Assembly: GCF_003096095.1 (NCBI RefSeq)
Contig: NZ_CP015453.1
Span: 2,294,001 to 2,358,000, forward strand
Length of the DNA stretch: 64,000 nucleotides
Direction: 5' to 3'
Source: Dietzia psychralcaliphila
Lineage (GTDB): Bacteria; Actinomycetota; Actinomycetes; Mycobacteriales; Mycobacteriaceae
Part shown: piece by piece, positions 43,687 to 52,472 of the stretch
How positions within the stretch are numbered: position 1 is the first letter of the stretch
Layout: the number at the start of each line of letters is the position of its first letter
The notes under the pieces: generated by a model
Database searches by the model: none
Told to the model about the DNA's origin: nothing
Seen by the model: only the letters and a program-made list of their open reading frames with translations
Made by a program: the position numbers and the translations under genes

Positions 43687-43702
43687 TAGTACACACGTTC
43701 GA
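43687..43702. promoter_or_regulatory. Candidate LexA (SOS) box 2
   Basis: TAGTACACACGTTCGA also matches TCGAAC-N4-GTTCGA at 10 of 12 positions, with a perfect right half-site. It overlaps a -10-like TAAGCT (43682-43687), where repressor binding would block transcription. Confidence 0.45.
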
Positions 43703-43735
43703 GCAATGAACGACGCAGGAGGGTGGCGGGGGGGT

Positions 43736-45322
43736 GTGGTGGTGGATCCGACGATGACGACGACGAGCTCGGCGGCGTTCGGGGCGCTGCGCGCCGTGCC
43801 GGAGGCTCTCGACGCCCTGGGCACCGAGGCGTTGAGCGAGGTGGCGCGGTCGGCCACGCTGGCACAGAACCTGGCCGCGGCCACCCGGCTGCAGGCCGCG
43901 CACTTACTGGTCGAGGCGATGAGGCGGCTCGACAGGGAGGCGCATGGGCCGGACCCCGGTCGGCAGCCTGGCGATTCCGGCCCCGCTGATTCTCGTCCTG
44001 CCGAGTCTCGTCCTGCCTACGCGCGCCTGGACCCGGCCGATCGGGCTCGTGACCACCTGACCGCGGCCATGTCCCTGACCGGGTGGCACGCCGCGCGTCT
44101 GGTCACCGCCGGCGTGCAGATCCACACACGTCTTCCGCTTTTGCGCAAAGCCGTCGAGCGGGGCCTGCTACCCGAACAACTGGCCATCGACACCGCCTGC
44201 CGGCTGGCCGAGATCCCTGACCAGATCATCGCGGCAGTGGAATCGGAGATCGTCGGCGCCCTGGCCCGGGACCTGGACGGGGGCCACCGGCCCAGCCGCA
44301 CAGCCCTGGACACCGCGGTCGACGCAGCGAGAGAACGCCACGATCCCCGGTCCGCCGAGGACGCAGTGGGCGCCGCCGTCGAACAGCGCACCGTCCGGTT
44401 CCGCCCCGGCCGCGACGGCATGACCAACATGTGGGCCACCCTGCCCAGCGGCGACGCCGAGAAGCTGCGCCGCCGCATCGAGGCCGCCGCCCGCGCCGCC
44501 TCCGAGGCAGGTCATCCCCGCACCCGCGACCAACTACGCGCCGACGCCCTGTGCGCGCTCGGGGACCCGAACACCAACGACATCGGCACGGCCCTGCACG
44601 ACGCAGAGAACGCCACCGACCACGCCGACCACGCTGATCACGTTGACTGTTCAGGTCACGCCGACCCCGCCGCCGCCGGCACGGCCAGGCCGCGACCGGG
44701 TGCGTCGTGGGGCACCGAACAACCCATCCGGATCTCGATCATCGACAGCATCGCCCAGGGGCTGCCCAACCGCGTCCAGTTCATCAACGGCGCCTACGCC
44801 AGCTTCGACTGGCTGTGCGAGGAACTGCTCTCCGGCGGCGAGGCCAAGGTGCGGTTCGAACTGATCGACCCGCAGCCGGGCGTGCTGGATAAACCGGACG
44901 CGGTCCTCAAGTACTTCATCACCCCTGCGCTGGCCGAGCGGATCCGTCTCCGTGACGGGACCTGCCGCCACCCCGGATGCACCGTCGATGCCCACGACTG
45001 CGAAATTGACCACATCATCGCCTTCGACCACCTGCGCCCCGAGATGGGCGGACCCACCGCCGAGTGGAACCTGATCTGCCTCTGCCGCAAGCACCACCGC
45101 GAGAAGACCTTCGGCCACTGCGCCTACAAACCCGGACCCCTCGGCGAACTGACCATCATCACCGAGACCGGACACGAACACCGCACCACCCCACACGGGC
45201 CACTGGCCCAGGCACGCGACCGAATCCTCGACCACCGATGGCGACAACACCTCGACCGCCTCATCGCCGACGACGGCCACCTCACCAACCCACCAGGCGC
45301 CGAACGCACCCACCTCGCCTGA
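43736..45322 (+). CDS. DUF222 / HNH endonuclease protein (13E12 family)
   Basis: A 528-residue DUF222 protein with a C-terminal HNH nuclease domain, the family called REP13E12 in M. tuberculosis. The helical DUF222 part includes LTGWHAARLVTAGVQI and LPEQLAIDTACRLAEIP. The HNH part has CRHPGCTVDAHDCEIDHIIA followed by EWNLICLCRKHHREKTFG, with four zinc Cys and catalytic His. A 3 x 15-bp repeat (43973-44017) encodes DSGPA, DSRPA, ESRPA, and a His/Asp-rich linker (ATDHADHADHVD) precedes the second half. AGGAGG at 43717-43722 supports GTG 43736; ATG 43706 lies before it. Such genes are often multicopy and sometimes damage-inducible. Confidence 0.88.
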   Translation: MVVDPTMTTTSSAAFGALRAVPEALDALGTEALSEVARSATLAQNLAAATRLQAAHLLVEAMRRLDREAHGPDPGRQPGDSGPADSRPAESRPAYARLDPADRARDHLTAAMSLTGWHAARLVTAGVQIHTRLPLLRKAVERGLLPEQLAIDTACRLAEIPDQIIAAVESEIVGALARDLDGGHRPSRTALDTAVDAARERHDPRSAEDAVGAAVEQRTVRFRPGRDGMTNMWATLPSGDAEKLRRRIEAAARAASEAGHPRTRDQLRADALCALGDPNTNDIGTALHDAENATDHADHADHVDCSGHADPAAAGTARPRPGASWGTEQPIRISIIDSIAQGLPNRVQFINGAYASFDWLCEELLSGGEAKVRFELIDPQPGVLDKPDAVLKYFITPALAERIRLRDGTCRHPGCTVDAHDCEIDHIIAFDHLRPEMGGPTAEWNLICLCRKHHREKTFGHCAYKPGPLGELTIITETGHEHRTTPHGPLAQARDRILDHRWRQHLDRLIADDGHLTNPPGAERTHLA

Positions 45323-45340
45323 CCCTTTCCCTACTCGGGC

Positions 45341-46380
45341 TCAGCGGTGCCACGTCGTGGATCGCCTGGCGACCTCGTGGATCGCGTCGATCTCGCGTAG
45401 TCCCAGTCGCTGCGGTTGCGACGTGAGAAACCGCCGGATTCGACGCCGGGGAACCACCGCCACGGTGCCGTCGGTGGGCTGGCTCTTCACGGTGAATCCC
45501 CGTCGTGCGCCCACCACCGCGATCATCCCGACGACCGGGACCGGAAGCCGACCTGCTCCGCGAGCAGACGGGATGCCCGCTTCGCCTCGTGCCGACTGTT
45601 GCGGATATACGGGACCCGACTGCCGTTGACCATGACGGTGTCCCCGCCCACCCAGACCGCCGCCTTGGGGTGATTCTTGGAGTTCACGGTAAAGACGCCT
45701 CCGGGGCCGATCACCACGTGGTCGATATCGGCACCCCGCTCCCCCACGCGTACGGCGTGCAGAATCCTCCACCGAGCGTCCAATGCCGCCAGCTGTTCAC
45801 CGACCGCTTGCTCACCGTCCGCGCCGATACGCCAGGCACGCTCGTCCGTCTTCGCATCGACCAACCGGGCGAAGATGTGTCGCACCACCCCCTGCGCCTC
45901 CCGCTCGGCGAGAGCCCGCTCGCGGGCGGCCGCCCCCGCACGAGCATCGGCGAGATCGTGCCACCTCGGTCCGGATGCAGTGGTGTACGGGGTGGTGCGA
46001 GCGGTGGTGTGCGGGGTGGTGTGAGCGGCGCTGTGCGCGGTCGACGGAGTCGGCGATGGACCAGGCGCTGCTGGGATCGGCTCCGGATTCGATGACGGCT
46101 GCGCAGGTAGCGGCGGCGGCAAGGGGGACGGTGCGGGTGCACGCAACGGCGCACCGATCCCTTGCGATTGACGGCTCGGCTCCTGCGCCGACCCCCGGTG
46201 CCGCCGGGCGTCCGGGTGGTCCTCCATCGCCTGACGCAACAGCGGCAGGTTGGAGAGGTCGTCGGAGTGGTAGCGGCCCGTCGCCAGGTCGAGGTAGCCC
46301 AGGTCGGTTCCACCGGGGGTCGCGGCATAGAGCCGGTCATGGCCGAATCGGGCCCACCTACGAACGATCCACTCGGTCAC
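45341..46380 (-). pseudogene. NERD-domain protein gene with one-base frameshift
   Basis: The gene starts at GTG 46378-46380 behind AGGAGG. It encodes TEWIVRRWARFGHDRLYAAT, a Pro/Ser/Thr-rich linker (HTTPHTTARTTPYTTA), then a nuclease-related NERD domain with GADIDHVVIGPGGVFTVNSK. Its frame hits a stop at 45523. The natural C-terminus (VPVVGMIAVVGARRGFTVKS, down to RSTTWHR, stop at 45341) continues in another frame. Restoring one G near 45543 (GG to GGG on the plus strand) joins them into exactly 347 codons including the stop. NERD proteins are presumed nucleases. It is either a recent mutation or a base-calling error. Confidence 0.8.
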
Positions 46381-46497
46381 AGTGCCTCCTGATGGCAGTC
46401 GACGAATACTCACATCCGGACGTCACGGAGCGCAGGAGAACTCGCGATCCGAGAGGCGGGACGGGTGATGCGGAATACTCCCCGTCCCCCTTTTGTT

Positions 46498-46507
46498 TGA
46501 CGTGTCA
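46498..46507. promoter_or_regulatory. Palindrome TGACGTGTCA upstream of the flavin oxidoreductase operon
   Basis: TGAC-GT-GTCA lies in a T-rich patch (TTTTGTTTGACG) 46 bp before the ATG at 46553. It may be an operator or overlap a TTGACG-type -35 element. Confidence 0.4.
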
Positions 46508-46552
46508 GCAAGTTAGGATGGAACGCACCAACAGACTGAAAGGCTCGCCATC

Positions 46553-47803
46553 ATGCAGTTCGGGATCTTCTCCATCGCCGACATCACGCCCGACCCCCAC
46601 ACCGGACAGGTATCCACCGAGCACGAGCGCCTCGAGGCCGTGGTCGAGTACGCCGTTCAGGCCGAGCAGGTGGGCCTGGACGTCTTCGCGCTGGGCGAGC
46701 ACCACAATCCGCCCTTCGTCACGTCCTCCCCCACCACAACCCTCGGCTACATCGCCGGCAGGACCTCGGACATCATCCTGTCCACCGCCACGACGCTCAT
46801 CACCACCAACGACCCGGTGAAGATCGCCGAGGACTACGCCATGCTCCAGCACCTGGCCGGCGGCCGGGTCGACCTGACCATGGGCCGCGGCAACACCGGC
46901 CCGGTGTATCCGTGGTTCGGCCAGGACATCCGACAGGGATTGCCGTTGGCGATCGAAAACTACGAACTGCTCCACCGCTTGTGGCATGAGGACGTGGTGG
47001 AGTGGGAAGGTAAGTTCCGCACCGCCCTGCAGCAGTTCACCTCCACGCCGCGCCCTCTCGACGGAGTCGCGCCCTTCGTCTGGCACGGTTCGATCCGTTC
47101 GCCGCAGATCGCTGAGCAGGCCGCCTACTACGGTGACGGGTTCTTCCACAACAACATCTTCTGGCCGATCAGCCACACCAAGCAGATGGTCGAGTTGTAC
47201 CGCCGCCGCTACGAGCACTACGGCCACGGCTCCGCGGATCAGGCGATCGTGGGGCTGGGCGGACAGTTCTTCGCGCGCTCGAACAGCCAGGACGCGGTGA
47301 ACGAATTCCGCCCGTACTTCGACAACGCCCCGGTCTACGGAAACGGCCCGTCACTCGAGGACTTCACCGCACAGACCCCGCTGACCGTGGGGTCGCCCCA
47401 GCAGGTCATCGACCGCTACCTGACCATGCGCGAGCACGTGGGCGACTACCAACGCCAGATGTTCCTCATCGACCACGCCGGGCTGCCCCGTAAGACGGTG
47501 CTCGAGCAGATCGAGATCCTCGGCACCGAGATCGTCCCGGTCCTGCGTCGCGAGCTGGACGCGCTGCGACCGGCGCACGTGCCGGACGGACCCACCCACG
47601 CCGCTCGCGTCGCGGCACGTGACGCGGCGCTGGCCGCCGAGGGCGAGCCCGCGCACTCCGACGCCTACCGCTTCGGCACCGGCGACAACTGGACCGGGCT
47701 GACGGTCGAAGGTGGGCAGCGCGCGCAGGAGCAGTCGCTGGCCCGCGCCCGCCGCACCGAGACCCGGCTCGCCCAGGCACCGGCCGGAAAGGGGAACAAG
47801 TGA
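46553..47803 (+). CDS. LLM-class flavin-dependent oxidoreductase, CE1758 family
   Basis: A 416-residue luciferase-like monooxygenase. FGIFSIADITPDPHTG at the N-terminus, ALGEHHNPPFVTSSPTTTLG, TMGRGNTGPVYPWFGQDIRQ and ENYELLHRLWHEDVVEW match the CE1758 group named after Corynebacterium efficiens. Enzymes of this type use reduced FMN supplied by a partner reductase, which is the next gene (GTGA overlap at 47800-47803). The substrate is unknown. The C-terminal 70 residues are Ala/Arg/Glu-rich and variable. Confidence 0.9.
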   Translation: MQFGIFSIADITPDPHTGQVSTEHERLEAVVEYAVQAEQVGLDVFALGEHHNPPFVTSSPTTTLGYIAGRTSDIILSTATTLITTNDPVKIAEDYAMLQHLAGGRVDLTMGRGNTGPVYPWFGQDIRQGLPLAIENYELLHRLWHEDVVEWEGKFRTALQQFTSTPRPLDGVAPFVWHGSIRSPQIAEQAAYYGDGFFHNNIFWPISHTKQMVELYRRRYEHYGHGSADQAIVGLGGQFFARSNSQDAVNEFRPYFDNAPVYGNGPSLEDFTAQTPLTVGSPQQVIDRYLTMREHVGDYQRQMFLIDHAGLPRKTVLEQIEILGTEIVPVLRRELDALRPAHVPDGPTHAARVAARDAALAAEGEPAHSDAYRFGTGDNWTGLTVEGGQRAQEQSLARARRTETRLAQAPAGKGNK

Positions 47804-48501
47804 CCGCAACCCACGCACCTGACACCCGGCCTCTGCGTTTGGTGGTGATCTCGGCGGGCACCTCGGTGCCGTCGAGCACCAGGATGTTGGCCGACCGGCT
47901 CACCACGGCGACCCGCGAGGCCCTCGCCCGCCACGGGCAGGACGTCGACGTGACGGTCCTCGAGGTGCGAGGTCTCGCCCACGAGGTCGTCGACGCCACC
48001 TTCACCCGGTTCCCCGGGGACAAGTTGCGCTCCGCACTCGAGGAGATCGCCCGCGCGGACGGGGTGATCGCGGTGACGCCCACCTACAACCAGTCGTTCT
48101 CGGGTCTGTTCAAGTCGTTCTTCGACGTGATCGACCCGGGCACGTTGACCGGCGTCCCGGTGGCACTGGGGGCGACCGGCGGGACCGTCCGGCACTCGCT
48201 GTCGATCGACTTCGCGCTGCGCCCGATGTTCGCCTACCTCAAGGCCGACGTGGTGCCCACCTCGGTGTTCGCGGCCTCCGAGGACTTCGGGGCCGTCACC
48301 CCAGACGGCGACGGAGACTCGCTGGCCTCGCGCGCCGACCGCGTGGGCACGGAACTGGCCGACTTCATGCTGCGGTTCGCCGGCGTGGTGGGCGGCGCGG
48401 TGGCACCGACCCGGACCGACGAGGGCCGGGGTCGCCGGACCGACGACGACGAGTTCGGCGACTTCGTCCCGATGGGCGACCTGCTCGGTGGGGCGACCTG
48501 A
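47800..48501 (+). CDS. NADPH-dependent FMN reductase, CE1759 family
   Basis: A 233-residue flavodoxin-fold reductase of the CE1759 family. The N-terminal LRLVVISAGTSVPSSTRMLA loop and GVIAVTPTYNQSFSGLFKSF contact FMN in relatives; GATGGTVRHSLSIDFALRPM follows. It starts at GTG 47800, overlapping the monooxygenase stop by 4 bp, and presumably feeds it reduced FMN. The C-terminal 35 residues are charged. Short CTGGCTACGTGG-type direct repeats follow the stop (48505-48545). Confidence 0.9.
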   Translation: MTATHAPDTRPLRLVVISAGTSVPSSTRMLADRLTTATREALARHGQDVDVTVLEVRGLAHEVVDATFTRFPGDKLRSALEEIARADGVIAVTPTYNQSFSGLFKSFFDVIDPGTLTGVPVALGATGGTVRHSLSIDFALRPMFAYLKADVVPTSVFAASEDFGAVTPDGDGDSLASRADRVGTELADFMLRFAGVVGGAVAPTRTDEGRGRRTDDDEFGDFVPMGDLLGGAT

Positions 48502-48556
48502 CGACCTGGCTACGTGGCAGCTGGCTGCGTAAAAGCTGGCTACGTGGACAGAGCTC

Positions 48557-49609
48557 CTAGTTCCGTGCCATCTGGGGCAGCGCCCTGATGGGGTCCTCCG
48601 GGCCGATGTCGAACGTGCACTCCGTCGGCCTGGGGTCCGGGACGAACGCCCAGAGCATGGCTCCCGCAGCGCCCATCGACTCGTAGTCGTCGATGCGCTC
48701 ACCGATGAGGTCCGCACGATCCTCGAGGGACAGACACGAGCCCGCCGCTATGCCGAGCTCGGTGACCACGAGCGGCTTGTCGGTCTGGGCGAGGCGTAGT
48801 GGCAGGAATCCGGCGTTGTCGTAGTCGTGGTACTGGAGCACGTCCACGTACGGGGAATCGGCGATGAGTTTGTAGCCGTCTCCCACGAGACCACACTGGT
48901 CGCCGCCCAGGAGGCCGGCGGTGATGAGTCGGCCGGGGTCGCGCTGACGGATGAGCTGTCCGACCTCGTCGGTCCACTCGCGGAGCACCTCCGCCGAGTC
49001 GGCGGGGCAGGTCCGGTACTGCCAATGGCAGTCGGCAGTTCCGCAGACCGCGGTCTCGGGTTCCCCGATGGGCTCCCACGCCGCGATGACCGGTGAATCC
49101 GACCACCGTTCGACCGCGGTGGTGACCCAGTCCCGGTAGCTCAGCGGCATCGCGGTGGGTTGCTCCCAGCCGTCCAGGTACCAGTCGCGGTCCTTGTATT
49201 GCTCGTCCTCGCAGGCCCCGTCCTGCCCCACCAGAACGGGGATGACCATCTGCTCGTGGAGTTCTGCCGCGGCGAAGACCGCGTCGATCGGGGCGAAGTC
49301 CAGCGTTCCGGTGAACTTGTTCACGGCGAGCTGCTGGAAGACGTTGAACCTCGTGACGGCACCATCGGGAAGCGAACCGAAGTACTCGTCGAGGTCCACC
49401 ATGGCGCCGCACCCGGCGTTGACGCTCCAGTCGGTGGCCAGTTGATACGCGTTGAGGCCCGTCGGCCACCAGGGCTGGCCGTCGAGGTGGAGTTCACCCC
49501 CGGACACCGTCGCCCGCTGCGGTTGCACCTGCGACCGCGATTCCGGCGGGGCCGCGCAGGCCATCGTCATGACGAGCACGAGTAGTCCGACAAGCGAAGC
49601 GGTCTTCAT
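48557..49609 (-). CDS. Secreted GH5-like glycoside hydrolase, possible lipoprotein
   Basis: A 350-residue exported protein. The N-terminus MKTASLVGLLVLVMTMACAA is a signal peptide with a Cys at a lipobox-like, though atypical, position. The mature part looks like a TIM-barrel of the GH5/cellulase clan: LDGQPWWPTGLNAYQLATDW at the start, acid/base-type Glu in AAWEPIGEPETAVCG, QYHDY, and nucleophile-type Glu in LVVTELGIAAGS. Six or more Cys suggest disulfides. The substrate is unknown. It lies near the exopolysaccharide-type cluster (50.8-57.2 kb), where a hydrolase would parallel BcsZ in cellulose operons. ATG 49609 is preferred over 49627. Confidence 0.68.
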   Translation of the reverse strand: MKTASLVGLLVLVMTMACAAPPESRSQVQPQRATVSGGELHLDGQPWWPTGLNAYQLATDWSVNAGCGAMVDLDEYFGSLPDGAVTRFNVFQQLAVNKFTGTLDFAPIDAVFAAAELHEQMVIPVLVGQDGACEDEQYKDRDWYLDGWEQPTAMPLSYRDWVTTAVERWSDSPVIAAWEPIGEPETAVCGTADCHWQYRTCPADSAEVLREWTDEVGQLIRQRDPGRLITAGLLGGDQCGLVGDGYKLIADSPYVDVLQYHDYDNAGFLPLRLAQTDKPLVVTELGIAAGSCLSLEDRADLIGERIDDYESMGAAGAMLWAFVPDPRPTECTFDIGPEDPIRALPQMARN

Positions 49610-49705
49610 GATTTGACGATAGTCCACAATCCCACGGCATTCTGATTTCTGCCGGACTGCCGGTCTGCCGCGTCGACTGAAGACAACCGGGAGACAACGG
49701 GGGCC

Positions 49706-50677
49706 TCAGTTCATCATGTTGATCTGCTGCCCCTTGACGAGCGGGTAGGCCACGAGATCGTTGGCGTCGAGGTCCTCCTGCCGCATGTCGACTCCCGTGA
49801 TCTGGCTGTTCTCGTACGTCGTGTAGTAGTAGATGCCCTTGTCGGTGTTACAACAGGACGAGTAGATGGTGATCTCGAACTTGTCACCGATGCGTACACA
49901 TCCGCGCTGTTGCGCCGCGGAACCGAGGATCTGGAAGAACTGGCTGATCGACTCCGACTCCGACTCCCCCGATACGGAGTTCATCTTGGTGAATACCGCT
50001 TTGGCGAAACGGGACGCCGATGACAGGTCGCCGGGGAGCCCGATCGCACCCATCCCGCGACTGTAGGTGTCGAATTCCAGTTCACGGGAGAAGTTCTTCT
50101 CGGGCGGATCGATGGACAGGTGCATGTAGTTGTTCATATTAAAACTCTGGATATCGAAGGTCGGGTTGTTCGTGAGTACCCCGTAAGGATTGTCATACAC
50201 ACGAAGGCCGGACTTCACACTTTCCACGGTGATGGACTGCGTCTTGTCAGAGATAATCCAATGCAGAGGCGAGAGGGGGAAATTCTCGCTGAACTGGATG
50301 TCGACCAGATTGAGGTCTACCAACGCCGCCTTCACCTCAGCTATCGTCTCGAACTGGCCGAGAACCCACGGGACGAACTCGAACGGGGCGACGTTGGTCT
50401 TGCCATGCGCCTCAGGCTTATAGTCCGCGTTCCCCGGGAAATTCAGTCCGGCCATACTCAGGCCCTTTTCATTGGTCCCGTCGTAATACAGTGGATACCC
50501 GTCCGAGATCGTCGCCATCCCGACCATGGCGAAGTGTGTGGACAACGGCGCCAGCTTCCGGAACTCGAATTGGAAATTCCTCGGGATGACGGTGACCGTC
50601 TCGTTATAAGAGAATTCTAGATCCAGATTCCGACCGAAGTAGTGATCGTGGGTAGTGAAGCTCAATCCTGTGCACAT
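49706..50677 (-). CDS. Choloylglycine hydrolase family (bile salt hydrolase-like)
   Basis: A 323-residue Ntn-hydrolase of the bile salt hydrolase/penicillin V acylase family. After Met removal, Cys2 of MCTGLSF is the nucleophile. Arg16 and Asp19 lie in FGRNLD, Asn79 in GLSMAGLNFPGNADY, a further Asn in LTNNPTFD and Arg in SASRFAKAVF, all matching bile salt hydrolases. The start at ATG 50677 is fixed by Cys2 and by GGGAGG upstream. There is no signal peptide. The region is visibly richer in A/T than its neighbours (for example around 50130-50150), and the protein looks like Firmicutes enzymes, so recent transfer is plausible. Confidence 0.88.
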   Translation of the reverse strand: MCTGLSFTTHDHYFGRNLDLEFSYNETVTVIPRNFQFEFRKLAPLSTHFAMVGMATISDGYPLYYDGTNEKGLSMAGLNFPGNADYKPEAHGKTNVAPFEFVPWVLGQFETIAEVKAALVDLNLVDIQFSENFPLSPLHWIISDKTQSITVESVKSGLRVYDNPYGVLTNNPTFDIQSFNMNNYMHLSIDPPEKNFSRELEFDTYSRGMGAIGLPGDLSSASRFAKAVFTKMNSVSGESESESISQFFQILGSAAQQRGCVRIGDKFEITIYSSCCNTDKGIYYYTTYENSQITGVDMRQEDLDANDLVAYPLVKGQQINMMN

Positions 50678-50714
50678 ACGGATGGCCTCCCGGCGCATTG
50701 AGGGGATTCGGCGA

Positions 50715-50731
50715 GGTATGGCATGCATACC
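50715..50731. promoter_or_regulatory. Inverted repeat upstream of the bile salt hydrolase-like gene
   Basis: GGTATG-GCATG-CATACC is a 6-bp perfect inverted repeat 38 bp before the ATG at 50677. It could be an operator in the 166-bp AT-richer upstream region. Confidence 0.45.
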
Positions 50732-50843
50732 ACCGATGCGAGCCAGGAAACAGACCCTAGACCATATGAGTCGCCATAGTGTTTACCCTGTCATTACTGT
50801 GACGGGAACCATTGCGGGTGATTCTCCCCGCTGGTACGGCATC

Positions 50844-52472
50844 TCAGTCGAACACCCGCCACAGACGCCAGGTTGGCCTGTCGAGCCCCGAGTTAACCAC
50901 CTCGAAGTCCAAGGCGCCGAGCTGGGCGCCGTTCTCGTGCACAGTCGGATAGCGCAGATTGAGGGCGTCCGAGGTGCCCCGTCCCTCGGCGGGAACGGTC
51001 AGGAGAAACTGCACACCGTGTGCGGCCGGGTCGTTGAGGATCTCGACGAAGTCACGGTCTGACGGGATCACGAACTGCTCCGGTCGTGCGGTGGAGGCGA
51101 TGATCGGGAAGCCGTGGACGGTGTCCATGAGGACCGCACCCTCAGGGAGCCCGAGCGTGTCGAGGTAGTCGGCGATTCGCCGCTCCGTATCGAACGAGGC
51201 GACGATCGCCTCCTGCTCCAGGCGGAGCTCCGCGGGCCGGTCACCGAGTTCCGGGACCACTACGGCGTGCAGAGCGTGCTGTTCCTGGGATAGGGACGGC
51301 GAGAGCATTGCGATACCGCTCACCGGCACACCCGCCACGAGCAGGAGTAGCGCGACCACCGGGATAGCCACGCCCCGTCCGAGGTCGTCCCGGATCCTGT
51401 CGACGGCGCGGGCCCCGGGTCGACGGGTCCGCATCCCGCCGCTCCTCGGGAGGGTGAACACGGCCAGGATGGCGATCAGGGGGATCGCGCAGATGTAGAA
51501 GCGTAGGAAGGGAAAGGTCATCCCTCGCAGATGGGTGAGTGCGGAGAACGCGAGCACAGCGACGAGGACCAGTGCGGCGAGCGGTTCCGGATCGCGTCGC
51601 CGCGCAGACAGCACCGCACACCACATCACCAGGACTCCCAGGGCCGGTGCGAGCACCACGATCTCGGCGAGAGAGAACGCCATGGCGGACAGTCCCCCGG
51701 TCGATCCCCCTCCGGACTGCTCGAGGATCGCGGCGTTGCCGTACCTGGACGAGAACTGGGCCAGCGCACTGCCGGTCACCAACCAACTGGTCGCCGCCCA
51801 GGCAAGGAAGGCGAGTGCGGTGGGCGCGGCCAGGACGACGCCGTCGAGGATCGCGACTTCCGGCCTGCGGCTGCGCCGATAGGACACTGCGGCGACGAGC
51901 AGGGTCGCGGTGCCCGAGGCCGCAAGCGCGTCGTAGCGTGCGAGGTACGCCATGCCGAGCGCGAACCCGGCGACCATGAGATCGTGCACGTCGTCGGTAC
52001 TCATCCACCGGATGATCCGCCGCACCGCCCAGACCACGAAGAAGACGAACAACGCCTCGCTCATGCCATTCGCGCCGTAGTAGACGATCATCGGGTGAAG
52101 GCCGAAGACCAGGGTGACTCCCCAGGTGAACCAGCTCGGGCACGCGCGCTCGCGGGCGATCGCATGGACCTGGGTGACCGCTCCCGCCATCGCCGGTGCA
52201 CTGACCGCAACCGCCGTGAGACTCCATCTGGTGAGCGCGGGAAACCACTCCGACAACCCCACAAGGGGGAGCTGGGCGAGCGCGGTCAACGGGGTGAAGA
52301 TGAACCCGATGGCCGCGAGGTGCGGGTCCCTCGAGAGCAGGGCGGCACGGGTGTCGGCCACCCTGCTCAGTGCGTCCCCCTGCAGGTACCCCTCGCCTAG
52401 TGCGAGGTACAGCCCGGCGGCGAGATACAGGGCGGTGAAGACCCAGAAGATCGCCGCGGGACGAGTTCTCAT
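50844..52472 (-). CDS. Polytopic GT-C-like glycosyltransferase
   Basis: A 542-residue integral membrane protein with about ten hydrophobic helices. An acidic residue in the first loop (EGYLQGDALSRVADTR) and the long C-terminal extracytoplasmic domain (VVPELGDRPAELRLEQEAIV, FPIIASTARPEQFVIPSDRD) are typical of GT-C enzymes such as GT39/GT87 mannosyl- and arabinosyltransferases. These use polyprenyl-phosphate sugars outside the membrane. The ATG overlaps the GT2 stop by 4 bp, so it is the last gene of the four-gene cluster. The exact sugar and acceptor are unknown. Confidence 0.72.
   Translation of the reverse strand: MRTRPAAIFWVFTALYLAAGLYLALGEGYLQGDALSRVADTRAALLSRDPHLAAIGFIFTPLTALAQLPLVGLSEWFPALTRWSLTAVAVSAPAMAGAVTQVHAIARERACPSWFTWGVTLVFGLHPMIVYYGANGMSEALFVFFVVWAVRRIIRWMSTDDVHDLMVAGFALGMAYLARYDALAASGTATLLVAAVSYRRSRRPEVAILDGVVLAAPTALAFLAWAATSWLVTGSALAQFSSRYGNAAILEQSGGGSTGGLSAMAFSLAEIVVLAPALGVLVMWCAVLSARRRDPEPLAALVLVAVLAFSALTHLRGMTFPFLRFYICAIPLIAILAVFTLPRSGGMRTRRPGARAVDRIRDDLGRGVAIPVVALLLLVAGVPVSGIAMLSPSLSQEQHALHAVVVPELGDRPAELRLEQEAIVASFDTERRIADYLDTLGLPEGAVLMDTVHGFPIIASTARPEQFVIPSDRDFVEILNDPAAHGVQFLLTVPAEGRGTSDALNLRYPTVHENGAQLGALDFEVVNSGLDRPTWRLWRVFD

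Noticed and set aside
49706-50677. Penicillin V acylase as the primary call
   Set aside because: The same superfamily, but the Asn79-type loop and MCTGLSF start fit bile salt hydrolases better. Substrate remains untested, so the family name is kept broad.
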